This document shows, piece by piece, positions 1-7,930 of a DNA stretch of 64,000 nt; position 1 is the stretch's first letter, and each line of letters starts with the position of its first letter. The stretch is taken from assembly GCF_900169785.1 (NCBI RefSeq), contig NZ_FWER01000002.1:289339-353338 (forward strand), in the 5' to 3' direction. Origin of the DNA: Rhizobium sullae. Its GTDB lineage: Bacteria > Pseudomonadota > Alphaproteobacteria > Rhizobiales > Rhizobiaceae. Position numbers and translations under genes: made by a program. The notes below the pieces were generated by a model. It saw only the letters and a program-made list of their open reading frames with translations, did no database searches and was not told the origin of the DNA.

Positions 1-835
1 GCAGGTTCAGCGCCTCGTTGATCAGCGCATGGTTCCAACGCGAGCGGTCTTGATCCTCCAGCAGCACCAACTCGCCATTGGCATCGAAGCGCGCATCACG
101 CCGGGATATCTGCAGCAGCATCAGCGCCAGCAGTCCCATGATCTCCGGCTCGCTGGGAAAGATGCGAAGCAGGAGACGGCCGAGCCGGATCGCCTCGTCG
201 CTGAAGGCGGCGGCCTCGCGTTTCGGATCGCCCTGCGAATAACCCTCGTTGAAGATCAGGTAGATCATCGTTGAGACGATCGCGAGACGTTCCGCCCGCT
301 CCTCCGGCCCCGGCGTCTCGAACGGCACGCCGGCTTTCGCGACCCGTCCCTTGGCGCGGGTAATCCGCTGCTCCATGGCGCTTTCGCCGACGAGAAAGGC
401 GCGCGCGATCTGCTGCACGGAGAGCCCGGAAACGATCCGCAATGCGAGCGCGATCTGCTGTGTCGCCGGAAGGTCCGGATGGCAGCAGATGAAGAGCAGC
501 CGCAGGATGTCGTCGCGATAGTTGGAATCGTCCAGCCGGTCGGCGATATCGCTTTCGGCATCCTCTTTGTCGGAAATCAGATCTTCGTCCGGCAGTGCCT
601 GGGTCTTCGCCTGCTTGCGCACCGCATCGATGCCGCTGTTGCGGCCGACGAAGATCAGCCAAGCGGTCGGATCGCGCGGCGGCCCCTTGTCCGGCCAGGT
701 GCGGATCGCGCGCAGGCATGCTTCCTGAAACGCTTCCTCCGCAATATCGAGATCGCGGAAGTAGCGCAGCAGCGCGCCCAGCGCCTTTGGCCGGGCAGCA
801 GTCAGCGCAACATCGATCCAGGCAATATCCGTCAT
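1..835 (-). CDS. ECF RNA polymerase sigma factor, ECF42-like (partial, runs off the left edge)
   Basis: Directs RNA polymerase to a dedicated set of promoters. About 278 codons are in the window; the family is usually near 410 residues, so the C-terminal third is missing at the edge. The reading frame starts MTDIAWID and contains a sigma-70 region 2 stretch (AFQEACLRAIRTWP, then PTAWLIFVGRNSGID), a region 4 helix-turn-helix (LSVQQIARAFLVGESAMEQR) and then the long helical extension typical of the SigJ/ECF42 type (IYLIFNEGYSQGD). The start codon overlaps the stop of the DGPF gene as ATGA, so the two are probably translationally coupled. ECF42 factors are known to sit beside DGPF-domain proteins and to rely on their C-terminal extension instead of a classical anti-sigma factor. 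The target genes are unknown. Confidence 0.88.
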   Translation of the reverse strand, partial: MTDIAWIDVALTAARPKALGALLRYFRDLDIAEEAFQEACLRAIRTWPDKGPPRDPTAWLIFVGRNSGIDAVRKQAKTQALPDEDLISDKEDAESDIADRLDDSNYRDDILRLLFICCHPDLPATQQIALALRIVSGLSVQQIARAFLVGESAMEQRITRAKGRVAKAGVPFETPGPEERAERLAIVSTMIYLIFNEGYSQGDPKREAAAFSDEAIRLGRLLLRIFPSEPEIMGLLALMLLQISRRDARFDANGELVLLEDQDRSRWNHALINEALNL

Positions 836-1206
836 GTCGAGGCTTCTCCGGGCCGGAAGACGTAGAACGGCCGAATTTCATAGGATGTCGAGCCTGGATT
901 GACCGCCGACAGCTCCTTCGAAAAGGCGACCGCTTCGTCCAGGGTTTCAAAATCGACGACGTAGAAGCCGAGCAGCGCTTCCTTGGTTTCGGCAAACGGG
1001 CCGTCGAGCACAAGCGGCTCTTCCTTGCCCTTGCGAACGGTGGTTGCCGCAGTCGTCGGCATCAGCCGCCCGACCGGACCAAGTTTTCCGGCCTGGGCGA
1101 CGGGAGCCTGTACGGCATGAAGCTTCGCCATGACGGCGTCTTCCTCCTCCTTGGACCAGGAGAAAACCGTCTCTTCATTGGCATAGCAAAGGATTGCGTA
1201 AAGCAT
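832..1206 (-). CDS. YCII-related / DGPF-domain protein
   Basis: A 124-residue protein of the YciI-like ferredoxin-fold family. The signature DGPFAETKE lies at about residues 69-77 and the N-terminus MLYAILCYANEE is typical. Its only firm role is genetic: such genes accompany ECF41/ECF42-type sigma factors, as here, where the 3' end overlaps the sigma start by four bases. The protein may be a target or a sensory partner of the sigma factor; the catalytic role of the family is not settled. The coding frame is closed, full length and has no signal peptide, so it should be cytoplasmic. Confidence 0.88.
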   Translation of the reverse strand: MLYAILCYANEETVFSWSKEEEDAVMAKLHAVQAPVAQAGKLGPVGRLMPTTAATTVRKGKEEPLVLDGPFAETKEALLGFYVVDFETLDEAVAFSKELSAVNPGSTSYEIRPFYVFRPGEAST

Positions 1207-1337
1207 CTCTCACTCCTCTTCCTCAATGACGAAGAAGTAACCCGGCAACCGACAGGACGCAGCAAAAAATTATCGTTCGGAGGATCGGCAAGCCACGGCA
1301 ATGGGAGGACGCCAAGGAGCTGCAGCACCGGCTATGC

Positions 1338-1892
1338 TCAAGTGGCGCTCAACCGCTTCGCCATCTGATCCAGCGCGCGCTTGAACAAGGCCTTGTCATC
1401 CAGCGCGCGCGACAGCACAAGAGCCCCCTGGATGCCGAGCACCGCGTCCTCGGCCACCGCCCTCGCCTCGCCGGCCGGGCGGCCGCTGCGGACGAGTGCA
1501 TCGGCGAGCGCATCGATCCACCGCTGGAAATAGCTGTTGATGACAGCCGCAAATCGCTCGCGGGTCTCGTCCAGCGCAAAGGCGCCGACTAGGCAGATCC
1601 GGCCGCCGGAGCGGAAATAGACATCGACATTCTTCCACATCGCGGCGATCGCTTCCGCAGGATCGTCGCGACGAAGCGGCTCGTAGACGAATTGCTCGAA
1701 CCAGGTGTCGACATCGGCGAGTACGACTGCCGCCATCTCTTCCTTTCCGCCGGGAAAGAAGTGATAGAGGCTTCCCTTGCCGATGCCGGTCCGCTCGGTG
1801 ATCCGGCTGAGCGTCGCGCCCTCGAAGCCCAGCTCGCGGAAGATTTCGGCAAGCAGCGGTACGACATCGGTGCGTTCGTAGAGCGTTTTCAG
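1338..1892 (-). CDS. TetR/AcrR-family transcriptional repressor, probably CTG-initiated
   Basis: A 184-residue repressor. The N-terminal helix-turn-helix reads GATLSRITERTGIGKGSLYHF (within residues 24-44), followed by a helical ligand-binding domain. No ATG, GTG or TTG lies in frame in the right place: the first in-frame ATG (1736) would delete the DNA-binding domain. A strong AAAGGAGG on the minus strand (about 1903-1910) sits nine bases upstream of an in-frame CTG at 1892-1890, which I take as the start. The gene follows the NTF2-like gene by 16 bases and should be co-transcribed with it. A palindrome in the shared promoter (2400-2415) suggests it represses its own operon. The inducing ligand is unknown. 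Confidence 0.85.
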   Translation of the reverse strand: MKTLYERTDVVPLLAEIFRELGFEGATLSRITERTGIGKGSLYHFFPGGKEEMAAVVLADVDTWFEQFVYEPLRRDDPAEAIAAMWKNVDVYFRSGGRICLVGAFALDETRERFAAVINSYFQRWIDALADALVRSGRPAGEARAVAEDAVLGIQGALVLSRALDDKALFKRALDQMAKRLSAT

Positions 1893-1908
1893 ATCTGACG
1901 CCCTCCTT

Positions 1909-2370
1909 TCAAAGGCCGAGGTCGGATAGGCCGGGATGATCGTCCGGCCGCCGGCGGAGTGGCCAGTGGAATTTACGGTCCGATTCTTTGATCGGCAGAT
2001 CGTTGATGCAGGCCAAACGCCGCTGCATCAAGCCCGCCGCATCGAATTCCCAGTTCTCGTTGCCATAGGAGCGGAACCAGTTGCCGCTGTCGTCATGCCA
2101 TTCATAGGCAAAGCGCACGGCGATTCGGTTCCCGCCGAAGGTCCAGAGTTCCTTGATCAGCCGATAATCCAGCTCCTTTGCCCATTTGCGCGTCAGGAAC
2201 GCGACGATCTCTGCGCGGCCGTTGATGAATTCCGCCCGGTTCCGCCAGCTGCTGTCCGGCGTATAGACGAGCGATACTCTTTGCGGATCACGGCTATTCC
2301 AGCCGTCCTCTGCCATGCGGACTTTCTGCGTTGCGGTTTCTAGTGTGAAAGGCGGGACAAGTGCACTCAT
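1909..2370 (-). CDS. NTF2-like / SnoaL-fold protein (DUF1348 family)
   Basis: A 153-residue single-domain protein of the DUF1348 group in the NTF2-like superfamily, a small alpha+beta barrel used for small-molecule binding or isomerase chemistry. Recognisable stretches are [19 protein letters not shown] near the N-terminus and [19 protein letters not shown] in the middle. I chose the ATG at 2370 rather than the one at 2391, because AGGAG is placed six bases upstream of 2370. It is the first gene of a two-gene transcript with the TetR repressor. That arrangement often marks a detoxification or stress enzyme controlled by its own substrate; the substrate cannot be told. Confidence 0.82.
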   Translation of the reverse strand: MSALVPPFTLETATQKVRMAEDGWNSRDPQRVSLVYTPDSSWRNRAEFINGRAEIVAFLTRKWAKELDYRLIKELWTFGGNRIAVRFAYEWHDDSGNWFRSYGNENWEFDAAGLMQRRLACINDLPIKESDRKFHWPLRRRPDDHPGLSDLGL

Positions 2371-2397
2371 GATCATCTCCTGTACCAACATGATTAC

Positions 2398-2425
2398 ATT
2401 GTACCTATCAGTACAGAATTGACAA
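2398..2425 (-). promoter_or_regulatory. Promoter with embedded TetR-type operator
   Basis: On the minus strand, a -35 TTGTCA (2425-2420) and a -10 TACAAT (2403-2398) are separated by 16 bases. Within and just beyond the spacer lies the inverted repeat TGTAC-N6-GTACA (2400-2415), which overlaps the -10. Binding there would block polymerase. The position directly upstream of an NTF2-tetR transcript makes the local TetR protein the obvious ligand; this last step is inference. Confidence 0.7.
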
Positions 2426-2535
2426 GCGGCCTTGCTGCGGCATTCCGCCCCGATGAAGAGATTGGCTGAGCGCCCTCGTTTTTGACGAAATTCGCCTATT
2501 TATTGCTGTTGCGTTGCACAATTCGGGGAGCGGCT

Positions 2536-3558
2536 ATGCAGCAAAAAACCCGCATCGCTTGGCTCGACATCGCCAAGGGTATGTCGATCATCCTCGTGGT
2601 CATCTACCACACGCTCCTCTACCACGACTTCCACGAGATCGCCCCGGACCTCTATGCCCGCCTCAGTAGCATCATGACGCCGATCCGGATGCCGCTGTTT
2701 TTCACCGTCTCCGGCTTTCTTGCGGCATCGGCCGTACAGGCGTCCTGGCGCGACTTTTTGCGCCGGAAAATCTGGCTGCTCGTCTATCTCTTCGCGATCT
2801 GGAGCACCGCGCGCTGGCTGTTCTTCCGCTATGTCCAGACCAACGCCCTGGTACCGGCCGAAGGCAGCGATCCCTACCAGCTGATCGAGATGTGGTGGGC
2901 GCCCAACACCGGCATCTGGTTCATCTGGGCACTGGCGATCTTCATGGTTGCCACAAAGCTCCTCTCCTCCGCCCATCATGCGGCGACGATCGCGATCGCC
3001 GCAGTGGTCTCGATCCTCGCCTTCGGCGAGCATCTGCCGGTCGACCTCTTCACCCATCGCAATGTGCTGCAGTATTTTGTCTTCTTCCTCTTCGGCTGCT
3101 GGTACGGAAAATCCGTGGTCGGCACGATCACGGAGCGCCCAGTTCTCACGGCATTCGGCGGCTTCCTGCTCTTTGCGGCACTCTATCTGTTGCGCTGGCG
3201 GCTGCAGGCCGTCGAGAAAGGCAGCTGGGCGCTGCTCTCTTCCATCGCTGGCCTGGCATGGTTCTGCGGAACCGCCGTGCTAATGTCTCGGCTGCAGCCA
3301 GTCCTGCATGCTTTCGCCTATTTTGGTCGCAATACGCTTCCGGTCTATGTGACCCACGTCATGATCGTTTCGCTGCTGGTGGCAGCGATGGCGGCGCTGG
3401 TGAAGGCGCATGCGGCAAGCGGCTATGTGACCGCACCGCTTGTCGTGGTCGTGGCGATCGGCCTGTCGCTCGCCATCAAGGCGGTCGCCCATCGCAGCGG
3501 CGCCGGCTGGCTCTACGCTCCGCCGGCAGGGCGGAAGCGGCAAGCAATTGCAGCTTGA
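2536..3558 (+). CDS. Acyltransferase 3 family membrane protein
   Basis: A 340-residue integral membrane protein of the acyltransferase-3 (OafA/NodX/OpgC) superfamily, which moves acyl groups onto exported sugars or glycans. The N-terminal signature RIAWLDIAKGMSIILVVIYH with the conserved His, and the FFTVSGFLAA segment, are diagnostic; about ten hydrophobic helices follow. The start at 2536 is chosen over 2482 because GGGGAG lies five bases upstream and the conserved domain begins immediately after it. It stands alone between a divergent TetR operon and a convergent glycerol kinase, so the acceptor (polysaccharide, glucan or lipid) cannot be deduced. Confidence 0.83.
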   Translation: MQQKTRIAWLDIAKGMSIILVVIYHTLLYHDFHEIAPDLYARLSSIMTPIRMPLFFTVSGFLAASAVQASWRDFLRRKIWLLVYLFAIWSTARWLFFRYVQTNALVPAEGSDPYQLIEMWWAPNTGIWFIWALAIFMVATKLLSSAHHAATIAIAAVVSILAFGEHLPVDLFTHRNVLQYFVFFLFGCWYGKSVVGTITERPVLTAFGGFLLFAALYLLRWRLQAVEKGSWALLSSIAGLAWFCGTAVLMSRLQPVLHAFAYFGRNTLPVYVTHVMIVSLLVAAMAALVKAHAASGYVTAPLVVVVAIGLSLAIKAVAHRSGAGWLYAPPAGRKRQAIAA

Positions 3559-3592
3559 AGCGGCCAAGCGGCATAGCTGCGCGAAAGCAATG

Positions 3593-5086
3593 CTAAAAGC
3601 CGCTCAGCGTCCGCTTCACCGCATTGCGCCACCCCTTGATCTTCGCGGCCCGCGTCTTCTCATCCATGTCCGGCTCGAAGCGCCGGTCGCGTTTCCATTT
3701 AGCCGAGAAGGTCTTGCGGTCGGGCCACACGCCTGCCCTGCTCCCGGCAAGCCAGGCAGCACCAAGAGCGGTGGTTTCGAGAATGGCTGGACGGTCGACA
3801 GGAGCTTCGAGCAGGTCGGCCAGCCGCTGCATCGTCCAGTCGGAGGCGACCATGCCGCCGTCGACGCGAAGCACCGTGTCGTCCTTGCCGTTCCTCCAGT
3901 CCTTTTGCATGGCATCGAGCAGGTCGCGGGTCTGGTAGCAGACGGCTTCGAGCGCCGCGCGGGCGAATTCGGCTGGACCGCTGTTGCGGGTGAGGCCGAA
4001 GATCGCGCCGCGCGCCTTCGGATCCCAGTGCGGCGCGCCAAGGCCGGTGAAGGCGGGGACGAGATAGACCTCTTGTGTCGGGTCGGCCCGTTCCGCAAGC
4101 TCGCCGGTCTTCGAAGCGCGGTCGACGATCCCGAGGCCGTCGCGCAGCCACTGCACGGCAGCCCCCGCAATGAAGATCGAGCCTTCAAGCGCATAGGTCG
4201 TCTCGCCGTTCAGGCGGTAGGCGATTGTGGTGAGCAGCCGGTTGTTAGAGCGCACCATGTCCGCGCCGGTATTCAAGAGCGCGAAGCAGCCTGTGCCGTA
4301 GGTCGATTTCATCATGCCGGGCTCGAAGCAAGCCTGGCCGATGGTCGCGGCCTGCTGGTCGCCGGCAACGCCGAAGATCGGGATCGCGGCGCCGAAGATC
4401 GAGGCATCGGCAACGCCGAAATCGTCAGCGCAGTCCTTCACCTCCGGCAGCATGGCGGCCGGCACGCGCAGGATATCGAGCAGGTCTTCGTCCCAGTTGT
4501 TCTCGGCAATATTGTACATCAGCGTGCGCGATGCATTCGTGGCGTCGGTGACGAAGCTATTGCCGCCGGTCAGCCGCCAGATCAGGAAGGTGTCGATCGT
4601 GCCGAAGCAGAGATCGCCCTTGACAGCGCGCGCCCGTGCCCCTTTCACGTTGGCCAGCAACCAGGAAAGCTTGGTGCCTGAGAAATAGGGATCGAGGATC
4701 AGCCCTGTCTTCTTGGTGAACGTCTTTTCGAGGCCCTGGCGCTTGAGATTGTCGCAGTAGTTCGCCGTGCGGCGGTCCTGCCAGACGATGGCGTTGTGGA
4801 TCGGCTTGCCGGTCTCGCGCTCCCAGACGACGACCGTCTCGCGCTGGTTGGTGATGCCGAGTGCTGCGATATCCTTGGCTTCGATCTTCGCCTCGCGCAG
4901 CGCCATGTGGATGGTGGAAACCACCGAATCCCAGATTTCCTCCGGATCGTGCTCGACCCAGCCTGAACGCGGATAGAATTGCGTGAACTCCTTCTGGCCC
5001 GCGCCGGCGATCCTCATCTCGCCATCGAAAATGATCGCCCGCGTCGATGTCGTGCCCTGATCGATCGCCAAAACATATCCGCTCAC
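3593..5086 (-). CDS. glpK: Glycerol kinase
   Basis: Phosphorylates glycerol with ATP to sn-glycerol 3-phosphate in the cytoplasm. It is 497 residues long, the usual FGGY-kinase size. The N-terminal phosphate loop reads [15 protein letters not shown], the adenosine region contains [13 protein letters not shown], and the C-terminal half has [19 protein letters not shown] start at 5086 is preferred to the ATG at 5101 because GGGAGG sits seven bases before the GTG and the conserved sequence starts three codons later. No glycerol facilitator or glycerol-3-phosphate dehydrogenase lies beside it, so it appears to be an isolated kinase gene facing the divergent bdhA operon. Confidence 0.95.
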   Translation of the reverse strand: MSGYVLAIDQGTTSTRAIIFDGEMRIAGAGQKEFTQFYPRSGWVEHDPEEIWDSVVSTIHMALREAKIEAKDIAALGITNQRETVVVWERETGKPIHNAIVWQDRRTANYCDNLKRQGLEKTFTKKTGLILDPYFSGTKLSWLLANVKGARARAVKGDLCFGTIDTFLIWRLTGGNSFVTDATNASRTLMYNIAENNWDEDLLDILRVPAAMLPEVKDCADDFGVADASIFGAAIPIFGVAGDQQAATIGQACFEPGMMKSTYGTGCFALLNTGADMVRSNNRLLTTIAYRLNGETTYALEGSIFIAGAAVQWLRDGLGIVDRASKTGELAERADPTQEVYLVPAFTGLGAPHWDPKARGAIFGLTRNSGPAEFARAALEAVCYQTRDLLDAMQKDWRNGKDDTVLRVDGGMVASDWTMQRLADLLEAPVDRPAILETTALGAAWLAGSRAGVWPDRKTFSAKWKRDRRFEPDMDEKTRAAKIKGWRNAVKRTLSGF

Positions 5087-5303
5087 GCCTGTCCCTCCCA
5101 TGCGAGTGCTTTGTTGCAGAAATCAATAGGGCACCAAAGCGAACCTGAAAAGAAAATAAAACGAAAAAGAAGCAGCTCTCATCCGGCCTTCGGTCGTTGT
5201 CTCCGGCCTACAAATCGTCTCTCCCGCGCGATTGCCAGAAGCGCCGCTTTGGGCATAACCTTCGCGAGATTGCGTCGCGAAAACAAGCCATAGGGAGACG
5301 AGC

Positions 5304-6080
5304 ATGAAGAGAACCGTTGTTGTCACTGGATCCACCAGCGGCATTGGGCTTGCGATCGCCACCGCCTTTGCCGGCAAGGGCGACAATGTCGTCATCAACG
5401 GCTTCGGAAATTCGGATGAGATCAAGGCGATAGTGGAGCGGCTTGAATCACTTTCCAAAGGAAGCGCGCTCTACCATCCGGCAGATATGACGAAGCCAGC
5501 GGAGATAGCCGACCTGATCGGCACGGTGGCAAAGACCTTCGGTACCGTCGACGTGCTAATCAACAATGCCGGCATTCAGCATGTCGAGAAGATCGAGGAT
5601 TTCCCGATCGAGAAGTGGGACCAGATCATCGCCATCAACCTGTCGAGCTCGTTTCATACGATGCGTGCCGCCATCCCGCTGATGAAGGCGAAGAAACATG
5701 GCCGCATCATCAATATCGCCTCGGCGCACGGCCTCGTCGCCTCGCCGTTCAAGTCCGCCTATGTGGCCGCAAAACATGGTATATTAGGTCTGACGAAGAC
5801 AGCCGCACTCGAACTTGCCGAATTCGGTGTGACCGTGAACGCCATTTGCCCCGGCTATGTGCTGACGCCGCTCGTCGAAAAGCAGATACCGGATACGGCC
5901 AAGGCCCGCGGCATGACCGAAGAGCAGGTAAAGACCGAGGTCATCCTTAAGGCCCAGCCGACGCACGAATTCGTCAAGGCCGAGGAGATCGGCGCCATGG
6001 CGCTCTACCTCGCCAGCGACGACGCCCGGCAGGTGACCGGCACCCACATCTCGATTGACGGAGGCTGGACCGCGGCATAA
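5304..6080 (+). CDS. bdhA: 3-hydroxybutyrate dehydrogenase
   Basis: Oxidises D-3-hydroxybutyrate to acetoacetate with NAD+, a step in polyhydroxybutyrate breakdown. This 258-residue short-chain dehydrogenase has the TGSTSGIG dinucleotide loop (residues 8-15), NNAG (87-90) and the catalytic S140, Y153, K157. The C-terminal THISIDGGWTAA is characteristic of the 3-hydroxybutyrate subgroup. GGGAGACGAGC precedes the ATG. In Sinorhizobium meliloti bdhA is the first gene of an operon with xdhA2 and xdhB2; the same order here, with a 29-base gap to xdhA, supports the specific call and co-transcription. Confidence 0.93.
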   Translation: MKRTVVVTGSTSGIGLAIATAFAGKGDNVVINGFGNSDEIKAIVERLESLSKGSALYHPADMTKPAEIADLIGTVAKTFGTVDVLINNAGIQHVEKIEDFPIEKWDQIIAINLSSSFHTMRAAIPLMKAKKHGRIINIASAHGLVASPFKSAYVAAKHGILGLTKTAALELAEFGVTVNAICPGYVLTPLVEKQIPDTAKARGMTEEQVKTEVILKAQPTHEFVKAEEIGAMALYLASDDARQVTGTHISIDGGWTAA

Positions 6081-6109
6081 CCATTTCAAAAACAAGAATA
6101 AGGAACATC

Positions 6110-7576
6110 ATGAAAGACAGCATCCACTTCATCCTCAACGGCGAGGACATCGCGCTTACCGATGTCCACCCGACCGAGACGCTTCTTGATTTTCTGCGAT
6201 TGAGGCGCCGGCTGACCGGCACGAAGGAAGGATGTGCCGAGGGCGATTGCGGCGCTTGCACGGTGCTCGTCGGCCGCCTGCTCGACGGCAAGCTCTTCTA
6301 CGAGACGGTCAATGCCTGCATCCGCTTCTTGGGATCGCTGAACGGCACGCATGTCGTCACCGTCGAGCACCTGGCCGCCAGGAACGGTACGCTGCATCCG
6401 GTGCAGCAGGCGATGGTGGACTATCACGGCTCGCAATGCGGCTTCTGCACCACGGGCTTCGTGATGTCCCTCTACGGCCTGTGGCTCACAAACGAGAAGC
6501 CCGGACGGCCCGAGATCGAAAAGGCGTTGCAGGGCAATCTCTGTCGTTGCACAGGTTACGAGCCGATCGTCAAGGCGGCCGAAGCCGTCAGCCGCGCGCG
6601 CCCGAGCACGCTCTTCGACCCGCTCGAAAAGACTCGCTCCGAGATCGTCTCACGGCTCTGGGCGATGCAGACGCGCGAGACGATCACGATCGCATCCGGC
6701 GAGGAGCGGTTAATCGTTCCTGGTTCGGTCGAGGCGCTGGCGCGCATTCTGGCCGAGGAGCCGGATGCGACCGTCGTCGCCGGCTCGACCGATGTCGGGC
6801 TCTGGGTGACGAAGCAGATGCGCGCCCTGAACCCTGCCGTCTTCATCAACCACCTGAACGAGTTGCAGACGATCAAGGTGACCGATGGCGGCGTCACGAT
6901 CGGTGCGGGCGTCACCTATACCAAGGCTTTCGAAGCCCTCGCCCCGAAAGTGCCGACGCTCGGCAATCTCATCAACCGCATCGGCGGCGAGCAGGTGCGC
7001 AACATGGGCACGATCGGCGGCAACATCGCCAATGGCTCGCCGATCGGCGACAGCCCACCGCCTTTGATCGCGCTTGGCGCGACGCTGAAGATGCGCTCGG
7101 CAGCGGGCACGCGCATGCTGCGGCTGGAGGACTATTTCGTCGAATACGGCAAGCAGGACCGCAAGCCCGGCGAATTCGTCGAAAGCGTCTTCATGCCCTA
7201 CCCGGCCGAAGGCAGCCATTTCGCGGTCTACAAGATCACCAAGCGCCGCGACGAGGACATCACTGCCGTGCTCGGTGCCTTCTATCTGACGCTCGACGAG
7301 GCCGGCGACGTCAACGACGTGCGCATCGCCTTCGGCGGCATGGCCGCAACGCCAAAGCGCGCCCGCACCGTCGAATCCGATCTCATCGGCAGGCCGTGGA
7401 ACGAGGAAACCGTCGACAGGGCACGTGGCGCCTTCGATGCCGATTTCCAGCCCCTCACCGACTGGCGCGCCACCGCCGAATACCGGCAGTTGACGGCAAA
7501 GAACCTGCTCAAGCGCTTCTACCTGGAAACGGTTGGCACGCCGGTGGAATTGAAGCGGTTCGAGGGAGTGGCGTGA
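6110..7576 (+). CDS. xdhA: Xanthine dehydrogenase small subunit (2Fe-2S and FAD domains)
   Basis: Electron-transfer subunit of xanthine dehydrogenase, which converts hypoxanthine and xanthine to urate with NAD+. The 488 residues carry a plant-type 2Fe-2S domain (C42, C47, C50, C70), a second 2Fe-2S domain (C110, C113, C145, C147 in QCGFC and LCRC) and, from about residue 190, an FAD-binding domain with the NIANGSPIGDSPPPLIALGA signature. The ATG is 29 bases after bdhA. The gene is followed by an unusually long 354-base gap filled with palindromic repeats before xdhB, so the stoichiometry of the two subunits may depend on RNA structure there. Confidence 0.95.
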   Translation: MKDSIHFILNGEDIALTDVHPTETLLDFLRLRRRLTGTKEGCAEGDCGACTVLVGRLLDGKLFYETVNACIRFLGSLNGTHVVTVEHLAARNGTLHPVQQAMVDYHGSQCGFCTTGFVMSLYGLWLTNEKPGRPEIEKALQGNLCRCTGYEPIVKAAEAVSRARPSTLFDPLEKTRSEIVSRLWAMQTRETITIASGEERLIVPGSVEALARILAEEPDATVVAGSTDVGLWVTKQMRALNPAVFINHLNELQTIKVTDGGVTIGAGVTYTKAFEALAPKVPTLGNLINRIGGEQVRNMGTIGGNIANGSPIGDSPPPLIALGATLKMRSAAGTRMLRLEDYFVEYGKQDRKPGEFVESVFMPYPAEGSHFAVYKITKRRDEDITAVLGAFYLTLDEAGDVNDVRIAFGGMAATPKRARTVESDLIGRPWNEETVDRARGAFDADFQPLTDWRATAEYRQLTAKNLLKRFYLETVGTPVELKRFEGVA

Positions 7577-7600
7577 TGGTGATCAGCATTGGTGCAAGCC

Positions 7601-7693
7601 CACCCCCTCATCCGGCTGCCGCCACTTTTCCCCGGCTGGGGAGAAGGGGATGCCGCGCCGTCTCGGTTTCACCTTCTCCCCTTGGGGAGAAGG
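7601..7693. repeat. Rhizobial intergenic palindromic repeat (RIME-like), two hairpins
   Basis: Two hairpins in tandem: 7625-7646 (CTTTTCCCC paired with GGGGAGAAG, one wobble) and 7672-7693 (CCTTCTCCCC-TT-GGGGAGAAGG, perfect ten-base stem). The leading CACCCCCTCATCCGGCTGCC is the usual left part of a repeat found in many copies in rhizobial genomes, from memory of such sequences. It lies between xdhA and xdhB, within what is probably one transcript. Confidence 0.75.
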
Positions 7694-7751
7694 TGCCCAT
7701 AGAGCGGATGGCAGTGCAGGCAGAAAAAACTCGCAAGCCTACCCTCTCCTC

Positions 7752-7883
7752 CTCATTCCTGTGCTTGTCACAGGAATCCAGTGCGCCCAAGCCCTTGGGC
7801 GCGAGAGACTCCCTTCGGGCGAATGATTCATTCACGGCGCAGACGCGCCGTGGCCGGATTCCTGTGACAAGCATAGGAATGAG
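7752..7883. repeat. Long inverted repeat, 28-base arms, with internal hairpins
   Basis: The left arm 7752-7779 and the right arm 7856-7883 are reverse complements with a single mismatch (CTCATTCCTGTGCTTGTCAC on the left). The 76-base centre contains two further small stems: GCGCCCAAG/CTTGGGCGC (7783-7802) and ACGGCGC/GCGCCGT (7834-7851). As RNA the whole element would fold into one tall cruciform-like structure in the xdhA-xdhB gap. It resembles a non-autonomous palindromic repeat rather than a terminator, since no T-tract follows. Confidence 0.75.
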
Positions 7884-7930
7884 GGAGGAGGCAAAGGTAG
7901 CGGCTCCCATATTCACCCGGGAGGTGCGCC

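Noticed and set aside
96..1013. Long minus-strand ORF (305 codons) covering the DGPF and sigma genes
   Set aside because: Its translation is Arg/Ala-rich and lacks motifs; the overlapping frames give clear sigma-70 and DGPF proteins.
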